The notes under the pieces were generated by a model, which saw nothing but the letters and a program-made list of their open reading frames with translations, did no database searches and was not told the origin of the DNA. From positions 1 through 64,000 of the forward strand of contig NZ_JBIGIA010000002.1 in the NCBI RefSeq assembly GCF_043555975.1: a DNA stretch of 64,000 nt, read 5' to 3'. Below are positions 34,426 through 41,985 of this stretch, one piece after another (positions within the stretch are counted from its first letter, which is position 1; each line of letters opens with the position of its first letter). The position numbers and the translations under genes are program-made. The stretch is from Pelomonas nitida (GTDB lineage Bacteria; Pseudomonadota; Gammaproteobacteria; Burkholderiales; Burkholderiaceae_C).

Positions 34426-34441
34426 TGTTTGGAACCCGACA
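34426..34441. promoter_or_regulatory. NifA activator site between nifH and glb2
   Basis: TGT-TTGGAACCCG-ACA is an exact TGT-N10-ACA site, extended by flanking bases to a longer palindrome. It is about 135 nt before the nifH start and about 75 nt before the start predicted for the divergent hemoglobin gene. Confidence 0.88.
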
Positions 34442-34482
34442 AACCCCGGTGCCGGCGCGGGGCAATCGTGGTGTGCGGCGGG

Positions 34483-34497
34483 TGGCACACCGCTGGC
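34483..34497 (+). promoter_or_regulatory. Sigma-54 promoter of the truncated hemoglobin operon
   Basis: TGGCACACCGCTGGC has a perfect -24 element and GG-N10-GC spacing; the -12 is TGGC rather than TTGC. The predicted start is near 34509, 61 nt before the ATG. Confidence 0.65.
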
Positions 34498-34569
34498 GCT
34501 GACGCCACTTCCACTGGGGCGTCGGCGCCTGCGGTGCAGGCTGGTACGACCGTTGCGTCTGCTTGCTGC

Positions 34570-35001
34570 ATGGACGCGCCGACGACCCCGCCCAACCCGC
34601 ACTACGACCGCTTCGGCGGCCAGGACGCCGTGCAGCGGCTCGTCGACGCGTTCTATCGCGCGATGGATGAACTGCCGCAGGCGCGCACCATCCGCGCGAT
34701 GCACGAGGTCGACCTCGGCCCCACCCGCCAGCTGCTCACCCGCTATCTGAGCGAATGGATGGGCGGCCCCGGCCTCTACACGCCCGAGCGCGGCGCCCCT
34801 CGGCTGCGGCGGCGCCACATGCCGTTTGCCATCGACGCCGCTGCGCGCGATGCCTGGATGGCCTGTATGCGCCAGGCGCTGGCCGAGACCTGCACCGACG
34901 CCGGCCTGCGCAGCGAGCTGGAAGCCGCCTTCCGGCGCGTGGCGGAGGCGCTGGTCAACACCCAGGCCGCACCGGCCCCGCCCGCCGCCCTCAATGACTG
35001 A
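34570..35001 (+). CDS. Group II truncated hemoglobin
   Basis: A 143-residue 2/2 hemoglobin. It shows FGGQDAVQRLVDAFYRAMDE, the proximal-region block RYLSEWMGGPGLYTPERGAP, RLRRRHMPFAIDAAARDAW (including the heme-ligand His) and WMACMRQALAE, all typical of GlbO-type group II proteins. Such hemoglobins bind O2 or NO. Divergence from nifH with a shared NifA site suggests it protects nitrogenase or supplies oxygen during fixation. The ATG at 34570 sits in a good family position. Confidence 0.92.
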   Translation: MDAPTTPPNPHYDRFGGQDAVQRLVDAFYRAMDELPQARTIRAMHEVDLGPTRQLLTRYLSEWMGGPGLYTPERGAPRLRRRHMPFAIDAAARDAWMACMRQALAETCTDAGLRSELEAAFRRVAEALVNTQAAPAPPAALND

Positions 35002-35632
35002 ACCCACCTCTTCAATTTCTCAACGCCTGGAGCGCACCGTGACCACCACTCTCGAACAAACCGCCTTCGCCCGCCTTCAATCGGAGGGCCGGCTGCTGAA
35101 CAGCGTGCTCAAGGGCGCCACGCACAAGCCCGGCCGCGTCGGCTTCCGCGGCGACGTGGCGCTGAAGTTCCAGGCCAAGGTGGCCGACGAGGCCCGCCCG
35201 CCCGAGATCTCCAGCGACCAGGTCATCGCCGTCGCGCATGAAGGCGAGGCCCATATCGCCTTCTTCGCCGGCTTCCTGCTGAGCTTCGAGTACATCCAGC
35301 TGCTGGCCGAGGTGCTTGCCGAGACGCTGAGCCCGCAGGGCAAGTACTTCCTGTTCGTCGACAACATCGACATCAGCAAGAAGTACGTCGTCGATTTCGG
35401 CGGCGCGACCTTCTACGTGTTGCCGATCGACGAGTCCACCGTCTACAACGAGCTGCTGTCGCTGCTCTATATCGAGAAGAACGAGCTGAAGAAGCTCGAC
35501 ACCGCCGGCAAGACCGACGCGGTGGCCGACAAGGCGCTGGCCTTCACCGCCAACTTCGAGCGCATCAGCTTCGAGGACGGCGTGAAGGCCATGGGCCCGG
35601 TGCGCAACATCTACGAGAACCGCCCGGTTTGA
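34994..35632 (+). CDS. Conserved hypothetical protein in the glb2 operon
   Basis: A 212-residue soluble protein. Stretches such as DVALKFQAKVADEARPPEIS, IAFFAGFLLSFEYIQLLAEV and YFLFVDNIDISKKYVVDFGG look like a folded alpha/beta domain, but I recognise no family and see no cysteine cluster. ATG at 34994 overlaps the hemoglobin stop by 8 nt; an internal GTG at 35039 is an alternative start. Its position between a hemoglobin and a rhodanese suggests a nitrogen-fixation role that cannot be specified. Confidence 0.7.
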   Translation: MTEPTSSISQRLERTVTTTLEQTAFARLQSEGRLLNSVLKGATHKPGRVGFRGDVALKFQAKVADEARPPEISSDQVIAVAHEGEAHIAFFAGFLLSFEYIQLLAEVLAETLSPQGKYFLFVDNIDISKKYVVDFGGATFYVLPIDESTVYNELLSLLYIEKNELKKLDTAGKTDAVADKALAFTANFERISFEDGVKAMGPVRNIYENRPV

Positions 35633-35955
35633 GCGCCGACGCGACCTTGCCGAGGTCGGCTGCGCCAGGCCGGCTGCTCGCCCGGGACTTGCCCGCCTGG
35701 CTGGCCGCGCATCCCGACGCGCTGCTGCTGGACGCGCGGGACGCCGGAGCGCACCAGCGCGGCTGCCTGCCGGGCAGCCTGCGCCTGGACGGCCGCAACC
35801 ACGAGGCGCTGCTGCTGCGCGAGCCGAGGTCGCGGCCGGTGCTGGTCTATTGCTACCACGGCAATGCCAGCCAGACCTATGCGCAGATGTTTCGCGATTT
35901 CGGTTTCGGCACGGTGGTCGATCTGGTGGGCGGCTGGGCCGCCTGGCAGCCCTAG
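35629..35955 (+). CDS. Single-domain rhodanese (sulfurtransferase)
   Basis: A 108-residue rhodanese domain. It has LLLDARDAGAHQRGCLPGSL near residue 32 and the active-site loop VLVYCYHGNASQ with the catalytic Cys near residue 79. It should transfer sulfane sulfur to thiols or Fe-S assembly factors. The likely start is TTG at 35629, overlapping the upstream stop (TTGA), so it is coupled to the unknown gene. It ends 7 nt before the convergent HD-like gene. Confidence 0.88.
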   Translation: MSADATLPRSAAPGRLLARDLPAWLAAHPDALLLDARDAGAHQRGCLPGSLRLDGRNHEALLLREPRSRPVLVYCYHGNASQTYAQMFRDFGFGTVVDLVGGWAAWQP

Positions 35956-35962
35956 CCCGCCT

Positions 35963-36805
35963 TCATCGCGGTCGCAATGCCGCGTGAATAGCGCGGGCCT
36001 GGGCCTGCAAGGCATCGTCGTCGGCCAGGCCCTGCGTGTCGACCGCAGACGCGGCCTGCAGCGCCAGTCGCAGCCGCGCGGCCTTGGGGTAGGGCGCGTC
36101 CCGCCGACCGCAATAGGCCGCCCAGTCGCAGGCGGCCAGCGCCAGCAATTGCTCGAAACGCTCGGGCTGGCGGCGGGCCAGCAGCCGGTGCAGCAGTTGG
36201 GCAATGGGGCCGGCCCGCAGGTCGTGCACGGCGTGGAGGTGGTCGAGCTCGTCCACTGCCAGCCGTGCGAAGGCCAGCGCGGCGGCGGGCAGCTCCACGC
36301 GCCGCGCCAGCGCCTCCAGCGCGGCCTGCGTGCGCTGCTCGTACCGGTAGTGGCTGGGCCAGATCTCCGACGGCGTGCCGGCCTTGCCGAGCTTGTGGAC
36401 GAGCGCGGCGAAGCGCGACTCGATGGGCGCAGCGGCGGCGGCGGTCTCGTCGATGAAGCGCCATTGATGTTCACCGACGTCCTGCCACTCCCGTTCAGCG
36501 GACAGTTGCGGCACGCCGAACAGCGCCGGCAGCTCGGGCACCAGCACGGCCAGCACGCGGTGCTGCCGCAGCGTCTCGAAGGCCAGCGAGGGGCGGGGCG
36601 CCAGCAGCGCGGCTTCGAGCAGCGCCCAGCGCTGCACCGGCGGCATGCGCACGATGCCGCCGCGCGCCATCAGCAGCGCCAGTGAGGTTTCGAGCTGCAC
36701 GGCATGCGGCGGGGCGAGCTGCCGGACGCGTGCCGCGGGCGCGGCGTCGTCCGCGCCGCAGGTGCGCAGCAGGCCGCAGAGGTCGGTGTCGGCCAGCGTC
36801 TTCAT
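35963..36805 (-). CDS. HD-domain-like protein related to the C-terminal part of CCA tRNA nucleotidyltransferase
   Basis: A 280-residue protein without a nucleotidyltransferase domain. Its middle resembles the C-terminal HD half of bacterial CCA-adding enzymes: LRQHRVLAVLVPELPALFGV, then RFAALVHKLGKAGTPSEIWP, then LRAGPIAQLLHRLLARRQPE. In the HD motif the usual His-Asp reads His-Lys (137-138), so metal-dependent phosphohydrolase activity is probably lost. It lies 4 nt after the HepT-like gene and should share its sigma-54 promoter. The relationship is judged by eye. Confidence 0.6.
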   Translation of the reverse strand: MKTLADTDLCGLLRTCGADDAAPAARVRQLAPPHAVQLETSLALLMARGGIVRMPPVQRWALLEAALLAPRPSLAFETLRQHRVLAVLVPELPALFGVPQLSAEREWQDVGEHQWRFIDETAAAAAPIESRFAALVHKLGKAGTPSEIWPSHYRYEQRTQAALEALARRVELPAAALAFARLAVDELDHLHAVHDLRAGPIAQLLHRLLARRQPERFEQLLALAACDWAAYCGRRDAPYPKAARLRLALQAASAVDTQGLADDDALQAQARAIHAALRPR

Positions 36806-36809
36806 CGCC

Positions 36810-37169
36810 TCAACCCGGTGACCATTCGAACAGCACCGGCTGGCGCCGCCTCAGCTCCTGCAGCAGCGCCAGCGTCTGCGGCACCAGGCCGTTGACGGCG
36901 TACCAGATCTCCTCACGGCGCGGCTGCACGCCCCGGCGCAGCTTGTCGTGCAGCGCGGCCCAGCCCACCCAGTCGGCGTGATGGAGCTTCTGGTGCAGTT
37001 GCGGCGTCACATTGCCCAGCGTGTGCGCCATGATGAGCAACTGCGCCTCCACGGCCCGCAGCGTCAGCGTTGAGGCGAACAGCTCGTCCTCGCCCTGCAT
37101 CTCGCGCGTCAGCTCGCCAATGCTGCGGCCGGTGTCCATGACGATGTCGTAGAGGCTGCGCAAATACAT
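36810..37169 (-). CDS. HepT-like (HEPN/DUF86-type) protein, catalytic motif lost
   Basis: A 119-residue helical protein, YLRSLYDIVMDTGRSIGELT at the start and ADWVGWAALHDKLRRG plus EIWYAVNGLVPQTLALLQEL later. Relative to HepT's arginine-x4-histidine motif, positions 74-79 read HDKLRR, so the expected R and H are exchanged or missing. It is a paralog of the protein at 18027-18380. No MNT nucleotidyltransferase is adjacent; instead an HD-like remnant of a nucleotidyltransferase follows. A sigma-54 promoter lies about 60 nt upstream. Confidence 0.58.
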   Translation of the reverse strand: MYLRSLYDIVMDTGRSIGELTREMQGEDELFASTLTLRAVEAQLLIMAHTLGNVTPQLHQKLHHADWVGWAALHDKLRRGVQPRREEIWYAVNGLVPQTLALLQELRRRQPVLFEWSPG

Positions 37170-37226
37170 CGGAAACGGCCGGTTTGTCGGGTTGCGGACG
37201 CGAAACCGGCCGCACCGGCTCGGGAT

Positions 37227-37241
37227 GCAGCCTTTGTGCCA
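37227..37241 (-). promoter_or_regulatory. Sigma-54 promoter of the HepT-like/HD-like pair
   Basis: On the minus strand TGGCACAAAGGCTGC has a perfect -24 element and GG-N10-GC spacing. The predicted start is near 37215, about 46 nt before the ATG. No TGT-N10-ACA site was found upstream within modD; a near match (TGT-N10-ACG, 37185-37200) lies just downstream. Confidence 0.75.
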
Positions 37242-37254
37242 GCCGGGCGGTCGG

Positions 37255-38115
37255 TCAGGCGGGCCGCAGGCGCACCTGCACTTCGGCGGGCGGCGCCGCG
37301 TAGGGGCTGGAGGTGACCAGCAGGTCCGCGCCGGCGCGGGCGTAGTCCACCGCGTTGGCGAGGTTCACACCGCCGGCCGGCGCCAGGCTGGCCCGCAGGC
37401 CGGCCGCGCGCAGGCGGCCGCGCAAGTCTGCGACCTCGGCGGGGCTGAAGCGCTCCAGTTGCAGCACCTCGGCGCCGGCGGCCGCAGCGTCCAGCGCCGC
37501 CTCGCTGCTGCCCACCTCGACAACGAGGCGCTTCTCGGGCTGCTGCCCGCGCAGCCGCGTCAGGCAGCCCGGCCAGTCCTGTGCGGCCATCAGCGCGCGG
37601 TGCTCGGGAAAGACCAACAGCGTCTCGGACAGGCCCAGCCGATGCAGGATGCCGCCGCCGTCGCGCACCGCGAGCGCCGTCAGCGCGCGGGTTCCCGGCG
37701 GGTTCTTGCGCGTGCATGCGACAGGGCAGTGGAAGCCGGCGGCGCGCACCGCCTGCACGATGGCGGCCGTGGCGCCGGCGATGCCGCAGAGATACTCCAC
37801 CAGCGTCTGGGCCACCTTCCAGCCGCGCAGCAGCGCCGGGGCCGAGCCGCGCGCGTCCAGCAGGGCGGTACCCGCCGCGACCGGCTGGCCGGACATGGCC
37901 GACAGCGTGACCGACGCACCGCACAGCGTCAGCAGCCGGGCGGCCTCGCCGATACCGCTGAGCTGCAGGGCGCCCCGGGCGTGAAAGCTCATGCGGGCGT
38001 TCACGCCGGCCAGCGGCAGGCCGTCGGTCGTGAGGTCGCCGTGCGGCACATCCTCATGCAGCAGCGCAAGCAGCTGGGTGTCGCTCAATCGCGAGGTCAT
38101 GGCAATGTCGGGCAT
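37255..38115 (-). CDS. modD: ModD, molybdenum-linked quinolinate phosphoribosyltransferase-like protein
   Basis: A 286-residue protein of the nicotinate/quinolinate phosphoribosyltransferase fold: LLHEDVPHGDLTTDGLPLAG at the start, then ACTRKNPPGTRALTALAV and LQLERFSPAEVADL, as in ModD. ModD proteins occur with molybdate transport genes in diazotrophs, and their role is unclear. It lies near modE and modA, but modBC are absent from the window. The start may be the ATG at 38100 instead. It ends just before the sigma-54 promoter of the next unit. Confidence 0.85.
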   Translation of the reverse strand: MPDIAMTSRLSDTQLLALLHEDVPHGDLTTDGLPLAGVNARMSFHARGALQLSGIGEAARLLTLCGASVTLSAMSGQPVAAGTALLDARGSAPALLRGWKVAQTLVEYLCGIAGATAAIVQAVRAAGFHCPVACTRKNPPGTRALTALAVRDGGGILHRLGLSETLLVFPEHRALMAAQDWPGCLTRLRGQQPEKRLVVEVGSSEAALDAAAAGAEVLQLERFSPAEVADLRGRLRAAGLRASLAPAGGVNLANAVDYARAGADLLVTSSPYAAPPAEVQVRLRPA

Positions 38116-38228
38116 GGTGCGTGCTATCCCTTTGGTTGCGTGATGTAGTTGATGACATTACGACAAAGCGGCCACCCCGTGATGACCGTCGAGGGCCGGC
38201 CGCGACAGGCCTTCGACAGGAGCCGACC

Positions 38229-38738
38229 ATGCCCGTCACTTCCCTCGTTCCACCGTCTGTGGCCCTCAGCGCGCCGCGCTGCCCCGGCCCGGCCATCGAG
38301 CCGCCCCGGCTCATCGTCGGCGGCTGGGTGCGGCAGCCGCTGCGCCTGGATGCTCAGGCGCTGCAGTCGCGCGGCGCGCAGCCGGTCGATTTCCAGGTGG
38401 TGTGCACCTTCGACGGCGCCCACGGCGACGCGCTGCAGCTGCAGGCCGTGCCGCTGGCGCCGCTGATCGACGAGGCCATGCCGGCGTTCGAGCACCGCAC
38501 GGACTTCAAGCGGGTGGCCATCGTCGCGGAATCGTCGGAGGGCTACCGCGCGCTGTTCTCGTGGAACGAACTGTTCAACACCCCGGTGGGGGCGGGGGTG
38601 ATGGTGGCCTTCGCGGCGCCGGGCGCAGCGGGGCAGGACCATCGCGGCGCGTTCTCGCTGATCAGCCGCCACGACCTGCATACCGGGCCCCGCTATGTGC
38701 GCCACCTCGCGCTGGTGGAGCTGGTCAAGCTCTGGTGA
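38229..38738 (+). CDS. Molybdopterin-binding oxidoreductase-domain protein
   Basis: A 169-residue protein resembling the SUOX-type molybdopterin-binding domain, with LIVGGWVRQPLRLDAQAL, VVCTFDGAHGDALQLQAVPL and the DLHTGPRYVRHLALVELVKL end. The usual Mo-ligating Cys could be the one in VVCTF near residue 58. Small domains of this kind lack the dimerisation part of sulfite oxidases. ATG at 38229 has AGGAG upstream. It is on the opposite strand among molybdenum genes; its substrate is unknown. Confidence 0.7.
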   Translation: MPVTSLVPPSVALSAPRCPGPAIEPPRLIVGGWVRQPLRLDAQALQSRGAQPVDFQVVCTFDGAHGDALQLQAVPLAPLIDEAMPAFEHRTDFKRVAIVAESSEGYRALFSWNELFNTPVGAGVMVAFAAPGAAGQDHRGAFSLISRHDLHTGPRYVRHLALVELVKLW

Positions 38739-38740
38739 CG

Positions 38741-39559
38741 TCAGCCGGGCACAGCCAGCATCACGGCATAGGCCTTGAAGCTGGCCGTGGCGGGCTGGCC
38801 CACGGCCAGCGCCAACGCATCGACCGCGTCGTTCGTGACGCTGGCGGTCACGACGCTGCCGCCCGGCAGCGTGACGCCGATGAGCGACGACACGGCGCCT
38901 TTTTGCACCCGCGAGATGGTGCCGGCCAGCTGGTTGCGCGCCGACAACTTGTAGCCGGCGAAGTCGCACACGAGCACCACTTCCGACGACTTCACGAGGG
39001 TGAGCGCCGGTTGGCCCACGGCCACGCCCAGCCGCTTGGCGGCGGTGGCCGTGAGCGAGGCGGTAATGTTGTGGCCATGACCGATGTCGACCGTGACCTG
39101 TGTCGTCGCCGGGCCCTCGGTCACGTCGGTGACGGTGCCGGAGAACTGGTTGCGGGCGCTGGATTTCATCGAGAGACTCCTGAGCAGGTTGACGAAGTGG
39201 AAATGGGAAAGCAGCCACGCGTCCTGTTCGGCGAGGAAGCGCTGGTGGCGTTGCTGGATCTGCTGCCAGCCGTCGAGCAACTCGACGGCAGCGGGTGTGA
39301 GGGCCGAGCCGCCGCCACGCCGGCCGCCGGTTTGCGACACCAGCAGCGGCGTTCGCGCGAGGTTGCCGGCGGTCTCCAGCACCAGCCACGCCCCCTTGTA
39401 GCTGTAGCCCGCCACGCGGGCGGCCTTCTGCAGCGACCCGCAGGCCTGCACGGCGCGCAGCAGCGTGAAGAAGCGTGCGTCCAGCCGGCCGGCCAGCCGG
39501 AGTTCGCCCGACAGCAGGCTGGTGTCGCGCGCGACGATGGCGCTGGCCGCGTCAGACAA
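38741..39559 (-). CDS. modE: ModE-type molybdate-responsive regulator
   Basis: A 272-residue protein. Residues about 20-115 form the ModE winged helix (LQKAARVAGYSYKGAWLVLE, then TGGRRGGGSALTPAAVELLD). Two molbindin (TOBE) repeats follow, starting SARNQFSGTVTDV near 133 and SARNQLAGTISRV near 206. It senses molybdate and usually represses mod genes. The probable start is TTG at 39559 with CAGGTG just upstream; a 17-codon frame that overlaps the modA stop precedes it. Confidence 0.9.
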   Translation of the reverse strand: MSDAASAIVARDTSLLSGELRLAGRLDARFFTLLRAVQACGSLQKAARVAGYSYKGAWLVLETAGNLARTPLLVSQTGGRRGGGSALTPAAVELLDGWQQIQQRHQRFLAEQDAWLLSHFHFVNLLRSLSMKSSARNQFSGTVTDVTEGPATTQVTVDIGHGHNITASLTATAAKRLGVAVGQPALTLVKSSEVVLVCDFAGYKLSARNQLAGTISRVQKGAVSSLIGVTLPGGSVVTASVTNDAVDALALAVGQPATASFKAYAVMLAVPG

Positions 39560-39601
39560 ACGGCACCTGCGCGGCGGCTGGTGCGTGGGGTGGCAGGCCG
39601 G

Positions 39602-40366
39602 TCATGGCTTGCTGAAGCCGTGGCGCGCCAGGATGGCTTGCGCGTCGGCGCCGAGCAGGTAGTCGACAAAGGCGCGTGCGGCGGCGGGCTGCCGGCTGTT
39701 CAGCACGACGGCGGCGGGGTAACGCACCGGTGCGTGGCCGCCGACGGTGGCCACCAGCCGCACCTTGTCCTTCACGAGTTCGGCGTCGGTGCGGTAGACG
39801 AAGCCGGCATCGGCCTCGCCGCGCGCCACATAGTCCAGCGCCTGGCGCACGGTGTCGGCGTAGACGATGCGCGGTTCGATGCGCGCCCACAGCCCCGCCG
39901 CCTCCAGCGCCTGGCGGGTGTAGCGGCCGACGGGCACCGTCGCGGGCTTGCCAACGGCCACGCGTTGCACGGCCGGGCCGGCCACATCCGCCAGGCTCGC
40001 CAGCGGCGGCGTCGCGGCGGCCGGCGCGATCAGCACCAGGCTGTTGGCGGCGAAGTCGCGCCGGGTGGTGGGGTCCAGCAGCTTGTCCTTGACGCCGCGG
40101 TCGACGGTCTCTTCGTCGGCGCTGACGAACACGTCCACCGGCGCGCCTTGCGCGATCTGCGTGATGAGCACGCCGGAGGCGGCGAAGTTGAACCGCGTCG
40201 TGCCGCCGGCCGCGGCGCCCCGGCTGGCGTCAAAGCGCGCGCCGATCTCCTTGAACGCCTCGGTCAGGCTGGCAGCGGCCGAGACGGTCAGACCCTGGGC
40301 GCCCGCCCAGGCGGGCAACATGGCAATGCAGGCGATCAGGGCCAGGCGACGGAGCAGGCGAGGCAT
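39602..40366 (-). CDS. modA: Periplasmic molybdate-binding protein
   Basis: A 254-residue solute-binding protein with a signal peptide (LLRRLALIACIAMLPAWAGA). Signatures include LTVSAAASLTEAFKEIGARF, ASGVLITQIAQGAPVDVFVS and AGFVYRTDAELVKDKVRL, typical of ModA. It should capture molybdate for an ABC importer; the permease and ATPase (modBC) are not in this window. It is on the same strand and upstream of modE. A TTTGTCGG half-site lies about 100 nt upstream. Confidence 0.93.
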   Translation of the reverse strand: MPRLLRRLALIACIAMLPAWAGAQGLTVSAAASLTEAFKEIGARFDASRGAAAGGTTRFNFAASGVLITQIAQGAPVDVFVSADEETVDRGVKDKLLDPTTRRDFAANSLVLIAPAAATPPLASLADVAGPAVQRVAVGKPATVPVGRYTRQALEAAGLWARIEPRIVYADTVRQALDYVARGEADAGFVYRTDAELVKDKVRLVATVGGHAPVRYPAAVVLNSRQPAAARAFVDYLLGADAQAILARHGFSKP

Positions 40367-40488
40367 GAACGGATCTCAGGTGGAATGACGTTGACAAGCT
40401 GGGCCGGGTAGGCCAGTGCGCTGCAGGCACTTGCCGCCCAGTTGGCGTGTTCGCGACATTCCCGACAAACGTGGCGTAGCGAACTACC

Positions 40489-41655
40489 TCACGTGAGCGT
40501 CTTGCAGATGTCGTGCCTGCTCGATAACACGGGCGCCAGGGCGGCGCGGCTGAGCTCGGCGCGCAAGCGGCCGGCGGAGCGCAGGGCGCCTTCGAGGTAG
40601 CCCGTGCCCTGGCGTGCGGTCTCGCTGCCGCCCAGCCACAGCCGGCCCTGCCATAGCGGAGCCTGCAGCAGCGCCTGATGGGCGTCGCCGGCCTGGCCGG
40701 GGTGGCCGGCCCGGCCATCTTCCTGGCGGTCCAGCAGGCTGCAGCACAGCGGGTTCTGCGCCCAGTCCTGCCAATGGGGGCCCAGCGGTTGCAGCGTCTG
40801 GCCGAACAGCATGGCCAGCTGGCTGTGCAGCAGCAGCGGCAGGCTGCGCTCGAACCGGGGGCGCTGGTCGGCCGGCAGCGCAACGAAGCCGGCCAGTGCC
40901 GCGCCGGCCGGGCCGCTCGCGTCGAACACCTCGGCCAGCACGGCCTGCGCGTGCGTGACCCAGGCGTTGCCGCTGAGGCCCTGGTCGCGCCAGCTGGCCG
41001 TGGCGCAGGGCACGGCCGCCTTGGCGGCGTGGGCCATCCAGGTCGGCGTTGCGCCCATCGTCGCCTGTACGGCCTGCGGCAAGGCGGGCGTGAAGCTCAG
41101 GCACTCCAGCGCCAGGCGTGGCGGCAGCGCCAGCACGACGCGGCGGGCCTGCAGCGTCGTGCCGTCGGCGAACGCCAGGGCCACCGTGTCGCCGAGGTCT
41201 CGCAATCCGCGCAGCGGCTGGCCGAGGTGCAGGCGCGTGGCTGGCAGGCGTGCGGCGAGCGTCTGCATGCCGCCCGCCAGCCGCCTTGCGCCGGCATGCA
41301 GGCTGCCGGGCGTGGGCGCCGCGCCCTCCAGCAGCTGGCCGTTGGCGGCGTCGTAAGCGCGGGCGGACGGTGGACGGCTGGCGTCGTCCAGCAGCCAGAC
41401 CTGGCCGTCATCGGGCTGGGCCAGCGTGGGCAGGCCCAGGTCGGCCACGAGCTGGGCGATGACGGGTTGCGTATCGGGCCAGTACCAGGTGGCGCCCAGG
41501 TCCAGCGCAGCGCCGTTCTCGCCCTCGACCGTCAGCACGCGGCCACCAAGGCGATCGCCGCCCTCGAAGAGCGCCCAGCCCAGGCCGCGTGCCTGCAGGC
41601 TGTGGGCCAGCGCGAGGCCGCAGACGCCGCCCCCGATGATGGCGACGTCCAGCAT
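40489..41655 (-). CDS. FAD-dependent amine oxidase-like protein
   Basis: A 388-residue flavoprotein. The N-terminus LDVAIIGGGVCGLALAHSLQ is the dinucleotide-binding fold, followed by GGDRLGGRVLTVEGE (the RxGG-type motif) and a C-terminal FAD segment LWLGGSETARQGTGYLEGAL. This is the flavin monoamine oxidase/phytoene desaturase superfamily. It is the last gene of the nifB operon, 2 nt after a [2Fe-2S] ferredoxin that could exchange electrons with it. The substrate is unknown. Confidence 0.85.
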   Translation of the reverse strand: MLDVAIIGGGVCGLALAHSLQARGLGWALFEGGDRLGGRVLTVEGENGAALDLGATWYWPDTQPVIAQLVADLGLPTLAQPDDGQVWLLDDASRPPSARAYDAANGQLLEGAAPTPGSLHAGARRLAGGMQTLAARLPATRLHLGQPLRGLRDLGDTVALAFADGTTLQARRVVLALPPRLALECLSFTPALPQAVQATMGATPTWMAHAAKAAVPCATASWRDQGLSGNAWVTHAQAVLAEVFDASGPAGAALAGFVALPADQRPRFERSLPLLLHSQLAMLFGQTLQPLGPHWQDWAQNPLCCSLLDRQEDGRAGHPGQAGDAHQALLQAPLWQGRLWLGGSETARQGTGYLEGALRSAGRLRAELSRAALAPVLSSRHDICKTLT

Positions 41656-41657
41656 GC

Positions 41658-41963
41658 TCAGCCGCTGAGCGCGCCGAGCAGCTCGATGGTCACGTTCTCA
41701 GTGCCCAGGAAGGTCGCCTGGCAGGCCAGGCGCGATTTGCTGCTGACGCCGACGATGGTGTCGAGCTTGGCGTTCTCGGCCGGTGTCAGCTTGGATACGC
41801 CTTTGCGGCCCTCGGTCACGAAGACGTGGCAGGCGCCGCACGAGGCCTTGCCGCCGCACTTGCTGATGAGCTGCTCGCCGGCGTCGAGGATGGCCTGCAG
41901 CAACTGGGTGCCGGCGGGCAGTTCCAGCGTCTTGCCGGAGGGTTGGAGGGTGAGTGTTGCCAT
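41658..41963 (-). CDS. Nif-cluster [2Fe-2S] ferredoxin
   Basis: A 101-residue plant-type ferredoxin. The motif CGGKASCGAC near residue 36 and the fourth cysteine in SRLACQATF near residue 80 bind the [2Fe-2S] cluster. Comparable ferredoxins (FdxD) are found in nif clusters. It sits between the SIR2-like gene and the amine oxidase, suggesting it is the electron partner of one of them or of nitrogenase. Confidence 0.92.
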   Translation of the reverse strand: MATLTLQPSGKTLELPAGTQLLQAILDAGEQLISKCGGKASCGACHVFVTEGRKGVSKLTPAENAKLDTIVGVSSKSRLACQATFLGTENVTIELLGALSG

Positions 41964-41985
41964 GGCGGTTTCCTTGGGAGGGGGG

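Noticed and set aside
40367..40488. Possible sigma-54 promoter before modA
   Set aside because: No GG-N10-GC with a suitable -24 was found on the minus strand; only a half-site of the activator motif is present.
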